A stretch of 64,000 nucleotides of DNA from positions 6,617,208 to 6,681,207 of the forward strand of contig OZ024855.1 in assembly GCA_964017155.1 (NCBI GenBank), read 5' to 3'. This DNA comes from Oasisia sp. SBJ-2009. Its lineage: Eukaryota > Annelida > Polychaeta > Sabellida > Siboglinidae. The first letter of the stretch is position 1. The number at the start of each line of letters is the position of its first letter. The notes beneath the pieces were generated by a model. The model searched no databases. It saw only the letters and a program-made list of their open reading frames with translations, and was not told the DNA's origin. Shown here piece after piece: positions 1-23,399 of this stretch. Made by a program: the position numbers and the translations under genes.

Positions 1-850
1 TCACAATGCCAGTGTGTTGCACGCTCTAACAGTGTCAGTGTGTTGCATGCATTAACATTTGTCAGTGTGTTGCAAGCTCTCACAATGTCGGTGTGTTGCA
101 CACATTAACATTTATAAGTGTCTTGCAGGCTGTCACAATGTCAGTGTGTTGCAAGCTGTAACAGTGTCAGTGTATTGCATGCATTAACATTTATAAGTGT
201 GTTGCAGGCTGTCACAATATCAGTGTGTTTGCAAGCTCTAACAGTGTCAGTGTATTGCATGCATTAACAGTTGTAAGTGTGTTGCAGGCTGTCACAATAT
301 CAGTGTGTTGCAAGCTCTAACAGTGTCAGTGTATTGCATGCATTAACATTTGTAAGTGTGTTGCAGGCTGTTATAATATCAGTGTGTTGCAAGCTCTAAC
401 AGTGTCGGTGTATTGCATGCATTAACATTGTAAGTGTGTTGCAGGCTGTCACAATATCAGTGTGTTGCAAGCTCTAACAGTGTCAGTGTATTGCATGCAT
501 TAACATTTGTCAGTGTGTTGCAGGCTGTCATAATATCAGTGTGTTGCAAGCTCTAACAGTGTCAGTGTATTGCATGCATTAACATTTGTAAGTGTGTTGC
601 AGGCTGTCATAATATCAGTGTGTTGCAAGCTCTAACAGTGTCAGTGTATTACACGCATTAACATTTGTAAGTGTGTTGCAGGCTGTCATAATATCAGTGT
701 GTTGCAAGCTCTAACAGTGTCAGTGTATTGCATGCATCAACATTTATAAGTGTGTTGCAAGCTGTCACATTATCAGTGTGTTGCAAGCTCTAACAGTGTC
801 ACTGTGTTGCACGCATTAACATTTGTCAGTGTGTTGCAGGCATAAACAGT
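1..850. repeat. Tandem satellite, about 26-bp monomer in a 79-bp higher-order unit
   Basis: Three related monomers of 26-27 bp alternate in fixed order: one with the core GTGTTGCAAGCTCTAACAG, one with GTATTGCATGCATTAACA and one with GTGTTGCAGGCTGTCA. Together they make a unit of about 79 bp that recurs roughly every 79 bp from about 220 to 800. The first 200 bp and the end at about 850 are more diverged. The array is open at the left edge of the window, so its full length is unknown. No coding potential is seen. Confidence 0.9.
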
Positions 851-2929
851 GTCAACGTGGGGTAGGTTCTAACAGGATGACAACTATGACCTGTTGCCAT
901 GGTGATGTGGTCATCGGTGCTGGGCCCAGTTATATCAAGGCTTGCTATGCAAGGTCTGCTATGCTGACATGTTGCCATGGTGATTAACTATGTTTGCACA
1001 CATTTCCATGGCTGTCACAAAACTGATACATGTATAATATATTCCTATTCCTGATTAGTTCTGTTGATTAGTTGCACATCTCTCATGTTGTTAAGTAACG
1101 TTGAAGTCTGAAAGCAAAATATATATATTGTCCCATTATATTTTTATGTAATGGGCTTCATGCTACAACCATTCTTTGAAATTATTAATGCTTTAACATT
1201 TGATAGTCCTAGTACTAGGGAGGTTACCAGCTCCTAGGTTTGTTTCATTTACTATTTTCTCCTTGTGACTACAACATGCATGTTGAAGGTTTACTCCCTG
1301 ATTAGGCTATCTTTGTTCTGGTGGGCTGTATATTTTGGTGGGTTATCTTTATTCTGGTGGGTCAGCTGTATTCTGATGGGCTGTCTATATTCTGGTGGGT
1401 TATCTTGATTTTGTTGGGGTGTCTTTATTTTGAAGACATGTCTGTATTCTGCTGAACTGTCGACTGAAATAGATGATTATATTTGTGACTGGTTACAAAT
1501 TGTTTGTCCACTCTTTGCACAGCAAACTTCAAAACATTTCTTTTATTGAGTTTCATGTCAACCCTAGATAATATGACCTGCCACAGGTCATTCATTGCTT
1601 ACTGCAGTTGATGTGGCAAGATGGTAGCAACAATAGTGTACATTCATAAACTATGTTCAGTGTATTATGCATGTCACATGTGAGCACATTTTCTGTTTAT
1701 ATATATTGCTATGGACTGAGATCATAAAATTAACAGTTTGATATGTGTTTATGTATTAATCGTTAACAACCCAACATCCATGTAAGCTGATAACTAGGTG
1801 AACATAAATTTGATGTGAACAAATAAAACTTGTTTTCCATGCAAATATAATAATAAAATTCAATGTGTTAACTTAATTATTACATTTTAACTTGCGGTCA
1901 ACTTAAGTTGTATTCCTTATCTATTGATGCTGGTTATCTGCTTTCAGGGATTGTCTCTCACTCCCTCTCTCTCCCTTCTTCTCTTTTGAACTTTTGACAT
2001 GTGTATAAAATATGTGTGGTGGCTGCTTCATACCATGGATGTGCACGCATTTCACTGTACTTAGAATGCTGTTATAACCATGTAACACCTAATGAACCTA
2101 TTACGTACTATTTACCATATGTGTAAAATATGTCCCAGCGGTTGAGTAGTGACTGTAGTAATATAGGTTTGTGTGTAAAAGTACAACATTAACGTGTGTT
2201 GAACCCATACAAACGACTATTTCATAAACATGACATCCTGTTGCTATGTTACATTCATTCCCAAGGCAGTCTAGATCCCATAAATAAATGCATATCTGAA
2301 CAGTGTTCGCGGGTGTAGTGAAGTTAGAATTATACACAGGTGAGTTACATATAAAGGTGGAGGGGATTTAAGAATGCATGATCATGGTTTCGTTTATATG
2401 GATATTTGTTATTTATATGTAACAGAGTAACTAAGAAATTAGATCAACAGTAACATATTACCATGTAGTTTTATATTTATTCTCTAAACTCCGCTGTGAA
2501 TGTTGATTGCTATTTACACAAATATTTCCATTCCCTTGGAAGAAAGATTAAAATAGAATGGAGCATAATTGTCAAAACATTACATAAATGGTAAGTTAAG
2601 TACTTTATAGATACAAAAAAAGAGTAATTAATGCATACACCAGTGCCACACTGTTATAAAGCCTTAGTAGCACAAAGCAGTGTACATACACACTGAGAAA
2701 ACGATACATACTAACAGTTTTGAGCATATGCACGGGTTCACTAATTTGTCAGCAGATGGTTTAAGCCAAGTTAATACAATCCATATTCTTAATCTGTGCA
2801 ATCACTGTCACGTTCACAACATCCTTCACTTTAGATGTGTTCACCATCTATTTCTTTTCAGGTACATTCTTCAACTCTTTCTCTTCACCAACATTCATTC
2901 CCTACCGGTATCTATCTCTCTACCTCATT
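851..2929. other. Non-coding AT-rich DNA with a small degenerate tandem repeat
   Basis: No credible exon, RNA gene or transposon domain is seen. The only structure is at about 1,305-1,465, where a degenerate unit of about 20 bp (core TTATTCTGGTGGG) repeats seven or eight times with many substitutions. Confidence 0.5.
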
Positions 2930-3176
2930 ATCTGGCTCTCTCACCCTTCATCTCTCTCCCTCTCTCTCTTCAGCCACGTTCACTGTCACTATTCAGACAT
3001 GTACACTATTCTGTCTTTCTTTCGATCTCTCATTCTGTCTCTATCTCTATCTCGCTCTCTCTGTCTCTCTCTCTTTGTATGTCTCTGTCTCTGTCTCTGT
3101 CTCTCTCTGTCTCTCTCTCACTCTCACCAGCCACTCTCACCCACTTTACTCTCTTCTGTTGTGGACACCACCTCTA

Positions 3177-3208
<32 letters not shown>

Positions 3209-3247
3209 TGCCTGTCTGTCTCTCTCTATCTCTCTCTCTCTCTCCCC
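2930..3247. repeat. (CT)n-rich microsatellite tract
   Basis: A pyrimidine tract of CTCTCT runs mixed with TCTGTC and TATCTC. It is open in several frames only because of its composition, so the Ser/Leu-rich translations over 2,680-3,304 are artefacts. Confidence 0.9.
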
Positions 3248-6240
3248 CAGCCAATCATGATATGTCGGATTGAAGTCTCCATTATTTTAATAGCAGCAGT
3301 CTGAAAAATGAGGTTTCTTCAGCACATGGTCCACCACTGGGATATGGGCTTTACTTAGATCCTCGACTTCTTGTAACTACCATACTTTGATATGGCTACT
3401 GCAGGTCTCAACATATATTCTACGCTAACCTTTACAAGAGTTATGATTGTTGTATAACTTGATAACCTGGCCGAACTCTGACGCTGGCCATATGATGCTG
3501 CCAGCGAGAAACATGTTATCTGCCTTCTTCTACTGTCCACGTGTAGGTCTTACGTTGTACTTGTGTGAGTTGGATATTAATCGCTCTTTATTTGGCAATC
3601 AAGATGTACAACATTTACAAAGAAACAATTGATATTCCTGCTTATGTATACAAGTAGTTCATTGCATTTCTAAAATACCACAAAACCAGCTAAACATATT
3701 AAATGGAATCAATGTGTGTGCACACAACATGTAGTGTTTGCATAAGGAACACCAGCAGGGTATGAACCTGCCACACACAACACTGAACCGACATTACCCT
3801 AAACTATGCAAGTGAACAAAATTATTTAGAGAAACACTTGACAGGGCTTTAGTGTTAAAACAGTATTTTTATGTTTGCATTGTTCAATTTGTTTTAATAT
3901 TGTTTTGAAATAATGGTCAAATAAAAACAAATTCTTCTTCTTTTATAATGAAAATGAAAATATGTAGGTATAAGATATCTTCGATATTTTCGTTATGTGT
4001 CATAGTGTTGATTGTTTTACTGATCAATGCAGGTACTTTGTCACGTGTTGTGTACACGTATGAAAGTAAATAAATATTAATTTAACATTAATGAATATCT
4101 CTTTGAAAAGATTATAACCAAAGGTTATACTAGATAACATATACATGTATAAATAAACGTAACAACATTTTAACAAGTATCTTAACATTGAATGATCGCA
4201 ATTATTTATTCATACATTGAATGTATTATTATTAATATATTATAGTTCGATTTATTTATTTAGTGACGATTAAAGATGTAGTAGTATATGTAAATAGTAA
4301 CAATTATTATATCTTAGCTATTTACTATTTACGTACGTGCAACAAATTAACTAAAGCTTATCGTGAAGTTGAGATGTTGTGTACGATTAAAACAAAACAA
4401 AATGTGTTTTAAAGTTAAACATTAACAGCCTTGAATTAAATTAAGTTAATATTTTTCTTAATACCTTAAAAATAACAGTCAATGTCAATGTCACACATTT
4501 ACTGTTTTAAAGTAAAACTTTGAAAAAGAAAAAAGAGGGAATGAGGAAGTGGGAGACACAGGATACATAGCCTGTAGTACAATCTAATGTAACTAGTTCG
4601 GCCAGAGATACCTCATCGGTTGCTCCTCATAACGTTCCCTGGCACGGTTGGTCACAATCCTTACTCCCTCACAACTGACCGACTTCCGCCGGAAGTGTTC
4701 CTATGGGAGGGAAATTACCTGGCCCAAACCCCGATTCGCCAGATCGGTTGTGACCTCCATAGGATGAGCGTCACTGGTAACCCCTTCCGCCACGTGCGGT
4801 CGGAACACTCAGTTGCAATGAAGGTAGCCATTTTGTTTGCTTATAAACCCATGTCGAGCCTTAGCTGGTGAAATTGTGGTGTCAACTTGTAAGACACGTA
4901 AGCTGGTACATCTGACGTTATTTGTGTTGCAGCATTACTTTATAACTTGGCTTACATGGCATACTATATCATATGATACATTAAACATGTTAACATGCAT
5001 AAATATAATTATTAATGTTGACTTATGCAGATTCATGGTTCTATAGCGGAAGTTGGGCAACAATATGGCGCACACATTGCCGACGTTTTCTCCTTCATAA
5101 AATTAAATAAGGCATTATTTTTAACCGCAGATACATAATACAGTACATCCTACAGTGAATAATATAACTCGCATTGGTATATGAGAATTCATAATTTAAG
5201 ATAATAAACCGAGGCGGATTAAAAAACCTATTAGTTATTTGTTATTTTATATAATTAATAAATACAATGCTTACCTACGATTTATATCGACGCAAATCAG
5301 CAAGTGCATCTATTCATTACATATCAAATATGTTCCCAAGTAATGCTTTGACAAACGAGAAATTGGTTATCTGCGTAATTATATTCACAGCAGAGTGACG
5401 CTAACATTTATGCACAATGATAAACAAATTAGTCTTAAGTATGCGTGCTGGTTTGGCTATGCAAGTTAGCAATATAGAATGTCGACACTGTACCACATGC
5501 CAATATATGTGATGTTCTACCCACAGTTGCATATTGCCGTTCTAAATACAATAACAACATTACACACATAGTCTACCTACCTTAAAGCAATTGTCTGTAG
5601 CAGTCGTCGTTCTCTTTTTTTGCGTCTCGTTGTATATCCCAATGTTTGACGACTCCCAAACTGCAACATGTGCAGCTCATTCGAGAACAACTGTCAAAGC
5701 GTCAACTGTGTATCGTTTGCTTAATACCATATAATACGCTGCACCCGACCCAACACGAATCATTCATAGACACGTCAAAGTTGGTCTTGTACTGAAAACC
5801 AGAAGAACTGCATTTCGAATACAACTGCACTTCGACGAATCCATGCTTTCGATCGAATGCTTAAGTCATTTGTTTGTAGCAACTCTCAGGTGCAACGCGA
5901 CACAGGTTACTAATCATACGTTGTCAACGTGTGCGTTCTTGCGCGGGACCAAGAACATACCATTGTCGGAGGCCGCACGTCAGGCTAAGAATGTCCACGG
6001 CAGTGAAGCTTTGCATTGTCTGTGCTAATTGACAATGAAACATGTCAGGTATTACCGACGGACAAAACCCGGTTGCCTTGCACAAGTAGTTTCATTCTTC
6101 TTGTCGAATGTGCAAATACCCATGACCGTACTGAATTGCGGCGTAATTAGAACGATGAGAGGGGTGAAAAGGATTGGTGGATGAAAATATGGAGGAAGAG
6201 GGGTGTAGAGGGAAAGTGATAAGGGAAATAGTAGAGATTA
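3248..6240. other. Non-coding stretch, no supported gene
   Basis: Mostly AT-rich sequence. A more GC-balanced island lies at about 4,590-4,870 and another at about 5,600-6,060. Both give short open frames (61-83 codons) without a recognisable domain, splice context or codon bias, so neither is called a gene. Confidence 0.4.
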
Positions 6241-6246
6241 AAGAAA

Positions 6247-6417
6247 GTGAGGGAGAGGGAGAGGGAGAGGGAGAGGGAGAGGGAGAGGGAGAGGGGCAGG
6301 GGCAGGGGCAGGGGCAGGGGCAGGGGCAGGGGCAGGGGCAGGGGCAGGGGCAGGGGCAGGGGCAGGGGCAGGGGCAGGGGCAGGGGCAGGGGCAGGGGCA
6401 GGGGCAGGGGCAGGGGC
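6247..6417. repeat. Compound hexanucleotide microsatellite (GGGAGA)n then (GGGGCA)n
   Basis: About seven copies of GGGAGA are followed by about twenty perfect copies of GGGGCA. A single A-to-G change per unit separates the two blocks, which suggests one hexamer array in which a variant was later amplified. The Gly/Glu/Gln and Pro-repeat frames across it are artefacts. Confidence 0.95.
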
Positions 6418-6523
6418 CAACCAACTTGTTCACTCTGACTCATTGCGCATGAGAACGATAAGCCACTCATTTAGTATTATATATTTCTTTCATCTATTTG
6501 CTAAAATGCAAAAGGAACGGTTT

Positions 6524-6547
6524 AAATAATAATCACAATGGCATTCT

Positions 6548-6584
<37 letters not shown>

Positions 6585-6722
6585 CGTGCGTGCGTGTGCG
6601 TCGTGCTAGCGTGTATGCGTGTGTGTGTTGAAACATATCCCTTTCCACCAACACTGTGATGTGTAATTCATAACTGTTGTGGTTGAAAATAAATTTAAAT
6701 AACAATCACAGTGGTATTCTAT

Positions 6723-6803
<81 letters not shown>

Positions 6804-7029
6804 TGTGTGTGTGTGTGTGCGCGCGCGCATGTGTGTGTATGTGCGTGTGTGTGACTGACTGTGTGTGTGTGTGTGTGGGTGCGTGCGTTCGTGTATGCGT
6901 GCGTGCGTGCGTGTGTGCTAGCGTATATGAGTGTGTATGTTGAAACATATCCCTTTCCACCAATACTGTGATGTGTAATTCATAACTGTTGTGGTTGAAA
7001 ACAAATGTAAATAATAATCACAGTGATAT

Positions 7030-7091
<62 letters not shown>

Positions 7092-7225
7092 TGCGTGCAT
7101 TCGTGCGTGCGTGCGTGCGTGTGTGTGTGTGTGTGTCTGCTAGCGTGTATGAATGTGTATGTTGAAACATATCCCTTTCCACCAATACTGTGATGTGTAA
7201 TTCATAACTGTTGTGGTTGAAAAAA
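6524..7225. repeat. Three-copy tandem unit with a (GT)n core
   Basis: Three direct copies of about 180-310 bp. Each has the same flank (core GAAACATATCCCTTTCCACC followed by CTGTGATGTGTAATTCATAA) and a variable block of (GT)n, (GTGC)n and GTGTCT. Copies start near 6,524, 6,705 and 7,012. Length differences come from the (GT)n part. No coding sequence is present. Confidence 0.85.
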
Positions 7226-7379
7226 ACAAATATTACATCTTCCCAAGGGACATGCTTCGCAGTAAATGGTTTACAGTGGTGGGAGGTAATGCAAGCTTTA
7301 TGAAACTTGTCACAGCCTGAGCCATTCTTACTATTTATCGTGTAGGCCTAGTCGGAAAGATAAACAGGCATTGATGAAG

Positions 7380-8425
7380 TGCGAGTAGAGATGCTGGCGG
7401 TGGCTGCGCGAGTTGGAATATGATCGACAACAAAAATTGCTGAACACCTGCAAGAGAGAGGGGAAGTTCACAGAGGAATGCATACTGGGGCTGATAGTCT
7501 GAATATAGAAACGAAACGGAGATGTGCGTGGCCCACGAAAAATAGAAGCACTACGTTGCTAAGGCATGTGTTGAAGTTTCTGGAAAGAATCGTGGATGGC
7601 CGAATAAGAGCAGTAGTGCAAGGGGAATCGTTGAAGAACAGTTGGACATTAGAAAAGGAAGCGGAACAACGGATGGGATTTTTACCCTGAGTTAGCTAGT
7701 TGAGAAGAAACTGGAAGGACACGAGGATATGGCAATTAGATTCATAGACTTGGAAAATCCCAAAAGAAATGACAATGGGAACACTGATGTGGATAGAGGT
7801 CCGGGGGGGGGGGGTCAGATTGGTGGAGGGGACACGAAGATCAGGGAGCTGTGTGGACCGGGAGTGTCAGGAGAGTACAAAGTAAATGTTGGCCTGACAC
7901 AGGGGAGCGCCTTGAGCCCATTGTTGTTTATCGCTGTTGTGGAACTGATAAGCAGAAAGATTTGTATAAAAGTCGTACTCCAAAAACTATTGTACGCAGG
8001 TGGCCTGGCAGTGGTAGAGGATGGGGAACCAAATCTCCAATAACAGTTGATTGAGTGGAAAGATATTTTCAGCAAACATGGATTGAGAGTACGCTTGGTT
8101 AAGACGAGGTAATGTGAGTGGTATATAGAAGGAAAGAGCTATAATCAAACCAGGAGCCGTATTCACGTCGCCCGATTAAGCCTTCCTACCCGGATGTAAC
8201 GCTATCCGCCGGATAACGGCACGTGATTCTGTATTCTTTTACTATCGGCGGTTACGTCATTTACCTGTGGGTAGTTTATCTGCTCGACATGAATATGGCT
8301 CTTGGATGGGAAGAAGCTTAAGCAAAGAGACAGTTTTGCCTACCTGGGTGGAGCGATATGTGGGGTTAACAGTTCGCCAATCTCAAAAATGGAAAACCTT
8401 TAGAGTGTGGCTTAGGCGTTGGCGT
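7380..8425 (+). pseudogene. Decayed non-LTR retrotransposon reverse transcriptase
   Basis: Recognisable reverse-transcriptase pieces lie in order on the plus strand but in shifting frames. They are FLERIVDGRIRAVV near 7,577, a GTTDGIFTL-like stretch near 7,660, MAIRFIDLEN near 7,729, GLTQGSALSPLLFIAVVELI near 7,890 and LLYAGGLAVV near 7,990. The last is the catalytic YADD box with both Asp replaced by Gly. The downstream LINE segment FAYLGGAICG appears near 8,337 after about 130 bp of unrelated sequence at 8,150-8,285. Stops and frameshifts interrupt every segment, so the copy is dead. The clade was not determined. Confidence 0.75.
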
Positions 8426-8581
8426 GGGTGTTCAGTTAACAAAAGGTAAAGGTAACTTCTTAGATAGCGCAGTATCAATTCCTCAGAAAAAGGTGTCCAC
8501 TTATAAAGTAACACCCTGCAATCTGTGCTGTGCGGCTCCATTTGGTACACAGGGAGTCTTACCTCACTACCAAACAATTAA

Positions 8582-8830
8582 AAAAAGGTTGAAAAATTGA
8601 AAACAATGGCATATCCATTTCTTTGGAACAGTAAACCCGTAGCTTTGAAACGAGAATCACTATTAAATACATTTGCTGACGGAGGTCTTAACATTGTAGA
8701 TATTAGAACTAAAATATAATCTCTATCGGTCAAACAAGTTCTGCAATTAATTAAAGAGCATAGAGCCAAGTGGACCTTCTTAGCAGTGTATTGGCGGGGT
8801 ATACACCTTAAAGAGTATGTAGTTCTGCAC
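8582..8830 (+). pseudogene. LINE reverse-transcriptase 3' fragment (L1/Tx1-like pattern)
   Basis: The plus-strand reading FLWNSKPVALKRESLLNTFA, followed by GGLNIVDIRTK, resembles the post-RT region of L1/Tx1-type LINEs, where FLW, K(R)..L and GGL(N/K)..D are conserved. One stop interrupts it near 8,718. It is short and lacks both ends. It is distinct from the LINE remnant just upstream. Confidence 0.55.
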
Positions 8831-9279
8831 CGCCTTTACCCACCTTAAATGTCATGGTGCTGGTTCACGTCCGGGTAATCTAGTCGGAGAGACAAGCCGT
8901 CAACCGATGCCTTTTCGAAAACTTCCAATGTTATTAGTAATCTAATTTCTTTCAAATTAAACCATTGCTTAGAACTGTATCAGCTTAGAACATGTTAAAT
9001 GCGCTACTTTCGAGTTTGACTTGCTCCCCGCAACATAATCGGCACATCCCATGATCGTTCGACAGACAGTCACACGTGCGTGGACAGCCAGGCTCTGCCA
9101 CGCCCCATGACCGTCGCCCGGTACAAAATTACGCAACATGTACTGGAGCGCCAGCGACCGATGTCGCTTCGATCAGCGCTGCAAGTTGTCTCTTGTTTCG
9201 GCCGGCCGCATCTATTCACACCACACTCATTCAAAAGGATCGTGTTTACAAACACGCCGAACGCTGATATAACCATGCG

Positions 9280-9425
<146 letters not shown>

Positions 9426-9429
9426 AATT

Positions 9430-11990
9430 GTGCACACATGTTATTACAACTGCGCTATTTTACCCAAAATAGCCTTGAAATAGATCATTTACGAAAATGT
9501 ATGCATGCATGCGTTCAGGTACTCCCAACGAAAATTATCAAAGATGAGACGATCGCTCTATTAGATATCATTGAAACTATTTATTATCGAACAACTTATA
9601 AAAATAAACTATAGGATACTTTATAAGCTGCTAGATAATAATAATTTGTTGGGCAGTTATCATCATAATCGGGCCAAACAAGCATATGAGACGGTTCACC
9701 ACCACATGCATGCAATACTTCAAGATGGTCGACGATCTTCCGTGTGGCGATTGAGACTTCTTTCTTTTTCGGTGCTGGCTAGCTGGCTGGCGACAAGGCC
9801 CGTTGACTATTTGCGACGTGTCACAGCGGAATTACTTCACCCCAGCAGAGCATCACATCGGCAGCGCAGTGTAGAAACGCGACGACAGGGACAGTGTGCT
9901 CACTCGATCGTCTTATAATTTCCCCTTGCCCATAATAAGTTTATTTAATCACATATTGGAATAAATAAGTAACTGTCCCGAAAATATGTTTGGAAATAGC
10001 ATTGAGCCAAGTGATGGCAGTAGCGAATTGCAGGTGTCGTCCGTCCGACGACCTTACTAGCTATTCTTTGATTTCCTATCAAGTTTCTCCTACATGCGAG
10101 AAATGTGTCGGGCACCGTGACATGGTTGCACCCCATTGACCGACTACGATGAGGGGTCAGAAGAGATTTAGACTTCCTGGTCTGACTGATGTGAAAGTGT
10201 TAGGCCTACCCAAAAGAATTGTATTAATTAACGTTTTGAATGGCCATTATGAAGTGAAGTGAGTACAATAAAGCAGACACACCAGTATATTAATTGCTAC
10301 GATGTATCTGCAATGTAATGACGCATGTTAGGCAGTCTTTAATTACCATAGCGATTTTTAACCTTTTTATATACGACCCTACGTATGTAGAAATACGTGG
10401 TAAATTTGATCAATATTGACGGGCAACGCACATGCTTGCATTTCAAAAGAGCTAGAGGTATGTGATTTTGGCGAAATGCGATGAGCATAACATAACATTT
10501 CTCTGGTACAGTTTCTTTATAATCGACAAAACGTTAATATGGCCTCCAATGGGAAAAAATCATTAACATATTATATTAACGAATGGCATGCAGACACTCT
10601 ACTATCTAATCACACTCTGACTCGCGGTTGGGACACACGAAATACGGGAGAGGGAGCCCTAGTGTGCACTCACTGTGAGCCAAATCCTTGCATTCTTGGA
10701 ATTGAACCCAGACATATCGTGGCCGACTGCAACTGAATGGTTCTCCGCACACCAAAACAAGGCCATTCCTCTTCATCGCTGCTTTCGCCGACTTTCTTTC
10801 ACTTTTTATTTAAAATATTGTATATGCTATAAATACATCACAGCTATATTGCGTTTACATGCCATATTCGTACTGCATGGCGGGGCAAGACGGCTCCCGG
10901 GACCGTTTTGCCCCGTTCTAACAGGGCCGTCTTACCCCATACACACCAGTGCTGTATTTTTCACCTTCACATGTAATCTTTTAATATCGCTCCCATTTCG
11001 ATGAAAGTCATTGAAAACGTGTATAGATGCGAGTGCATTAGTACCAGTCGCTGGCTTATCATCACACGGTGGACATATTAACATCGATTTTACAAAGGAG
11101 TGATTATTAGACCACAGGCTATGCAAAACTTTAAAAAAGGTTTGTGAACTTAGTTTTGGTAGCGTTTGGTCTTGCGGTCGCTATGAGTATTTGCTAGGTA
11201 GCAGCATCATGTTCCACTATTCAACGTAAGTTTGTGTTCACTCGTTTGGCAGAAAAGACGGGGGGCCGTATTAAACCAAGGGGCCGTTTTGCCCCAGGTT
11301 ACCCTAATTAAACACTGACTTAACAAACAGTACATAATCGTTTGCTAACACTATTTTACTGATTTATCCATGACATAGAAGTATGTTCACAGTAGGAAAT
11401 GTGAAAGACTTAGAACATTTAAGGAAGGTTATATACATTAAAGCTAGAACACAAAGTTATGTTTCATGTGCCTTTAGCGTCGCGGATCCCATCCATCCAG
11501 TCTGTCCCGACCTGCGCACGAGGATTTATCTGCGAATTGTGCCGATACTTCGTCGATTTCAACCGTCTTACATGTACGTCTTAATAAGACCTGAACAGAA
11601 ACAGAATAATAGCCGGGGTCAACACTCAAAACGTAGAAATATAGGATACGACAATAACCAGCATGTGTCTCGTGACTTGTATGGTATATTTTGGATACAA
11701 GCGATGACAAGTCGCCGTCGCTGAAACGAAACATTATATTGTCCAAGCACATACAATACGTCGCGACTAATCAATTATTATTATACGCGAGAACAAGTGG
11801 TGGGGTGGGTAGATGGAAGAGAAAGGGATAGCGGGAGGAACGAAGAGAGGGATGGAAGAAGGGAGAGTGGGGAAAGGGAAGCCGGAGAAAACGGGGAAGA
11901 GAAATTACAGGGAAAGAAGAAGGGAAAAGAAAAAAGAAAGCTAGAAAGATAGAGAAAGAAAGATAGGAATTCAGATAGAGAGATAGTCAG
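9430..11990. other. Non-coding DNA downstream of the GH9 gene
   Basis: No supported exon. A near-perfect GC-rich hairpin lies at 10,881-10,915, with arms CGGGGCAAGACGG and CCGTTTTGCCCCG and a 9-base loop. The half-motif GGGGCCGTTTTGCCCC recurs at about 11,280. The polypyrimidine-rich minus strand at 11,800-11,990 could belong to the GH9 3' UTR, but no poly(A) signal was found close to that gene's stop codon. Confidence 0.4.
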
Positions 11991-11993
11991 ACA

Positions 11994-12241
11994 GACGGAC
12001 GGACGGACGGACGGACGGACGGACGGACGGACGGACGGACGGACGGACGGACGGACGGACGGACGGACGGACGGACGGACGGACGGACGGACGGACGGAC
12101 GGACGGACGGACGGACGGACGGACGGACGGACGGACGGACGGACGGACGGACGGACGGACGGACGGACGGACGGACGGACGGACGGACGGACGGACGGAC
12201 GGACGGACGGACGGACGGACGGACGGACGGACGGACGGACA

Positions 12242-12301
<60 letters not shown>

Positions 12302-12305
12302 CACA

Positions 12306-12361
<56 letters not shown>
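11994..12361. repeat. Compound microsatellite (GGAC)n-(GCAC)n-(AC)n beside the GH9 stop
   Basis: About 61 copies of GGAC (to 12,240), about 15 copies of GCAC (to 12,300) and about 30 copies of AC follow one another. The block starts 24 bases beyond the GH9 stop codon, so on the minus strand it is probably transcribed in the 3' UTR or a downstream intron as (GT)n-(GTGC)n-(GTCC)n. Confidence 0.95.
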
Positions 12362-12364
<3 letters not shown>

Positions 12365-12384
12365 TGGTACAACGCTAGTGTCGG

Positions 12385-23284
<10,900 letters not shown>

Positions 23285-23322
23285 CGTGATCGGCTGACTG
23301 TCACAAGTGCGACTACGACGGA

Positions 23323-23330
23323 CTTATATA
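23323..23330 (-). promoter_or_regulatory. TATA box of the GH9 gene
   Basis: The minus strand reads CTATATAAG, with the TATA core starting 46 bases before the GH9 start codon. Usual TATA-to-start spacing would place transcription start near 23,300, within a TCAG-type initiator context, leaving a very short 5' UTR of about 15 bases. This is inferred from consensus only. Confidence 0.6.
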
Positions 23331-23399
23331 GCGCGGTGGAGCGAGACGACAATACTCGATCAGTCGGGCATGACCATCAACAACACGAGGTGTAATTAG

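Noticed and set aside
4620..4871. Plus-strand frame of 83 codons in a GC-balanced patch
   Set aside because: No domain, weak start context and no splice partner, so a repeat fragment is more likely.
9571..9918. Plus-strand frame of 115 codons
   Set aside because: No family pattern, repeat-poor but with no splice signals or supporting context, and it looks like a chance frame.
11474..11752. Minus-strand frame after an acceptor-like TTTCAG near 11,725, as a final GH9 exon
   Set aside because: It can be joined in phase to a donor at 12,396, but the resulting tail has no GH9-like sequence, whereas reading through exon 10 stops at once after the conserved [10 protein letters not shown] end.
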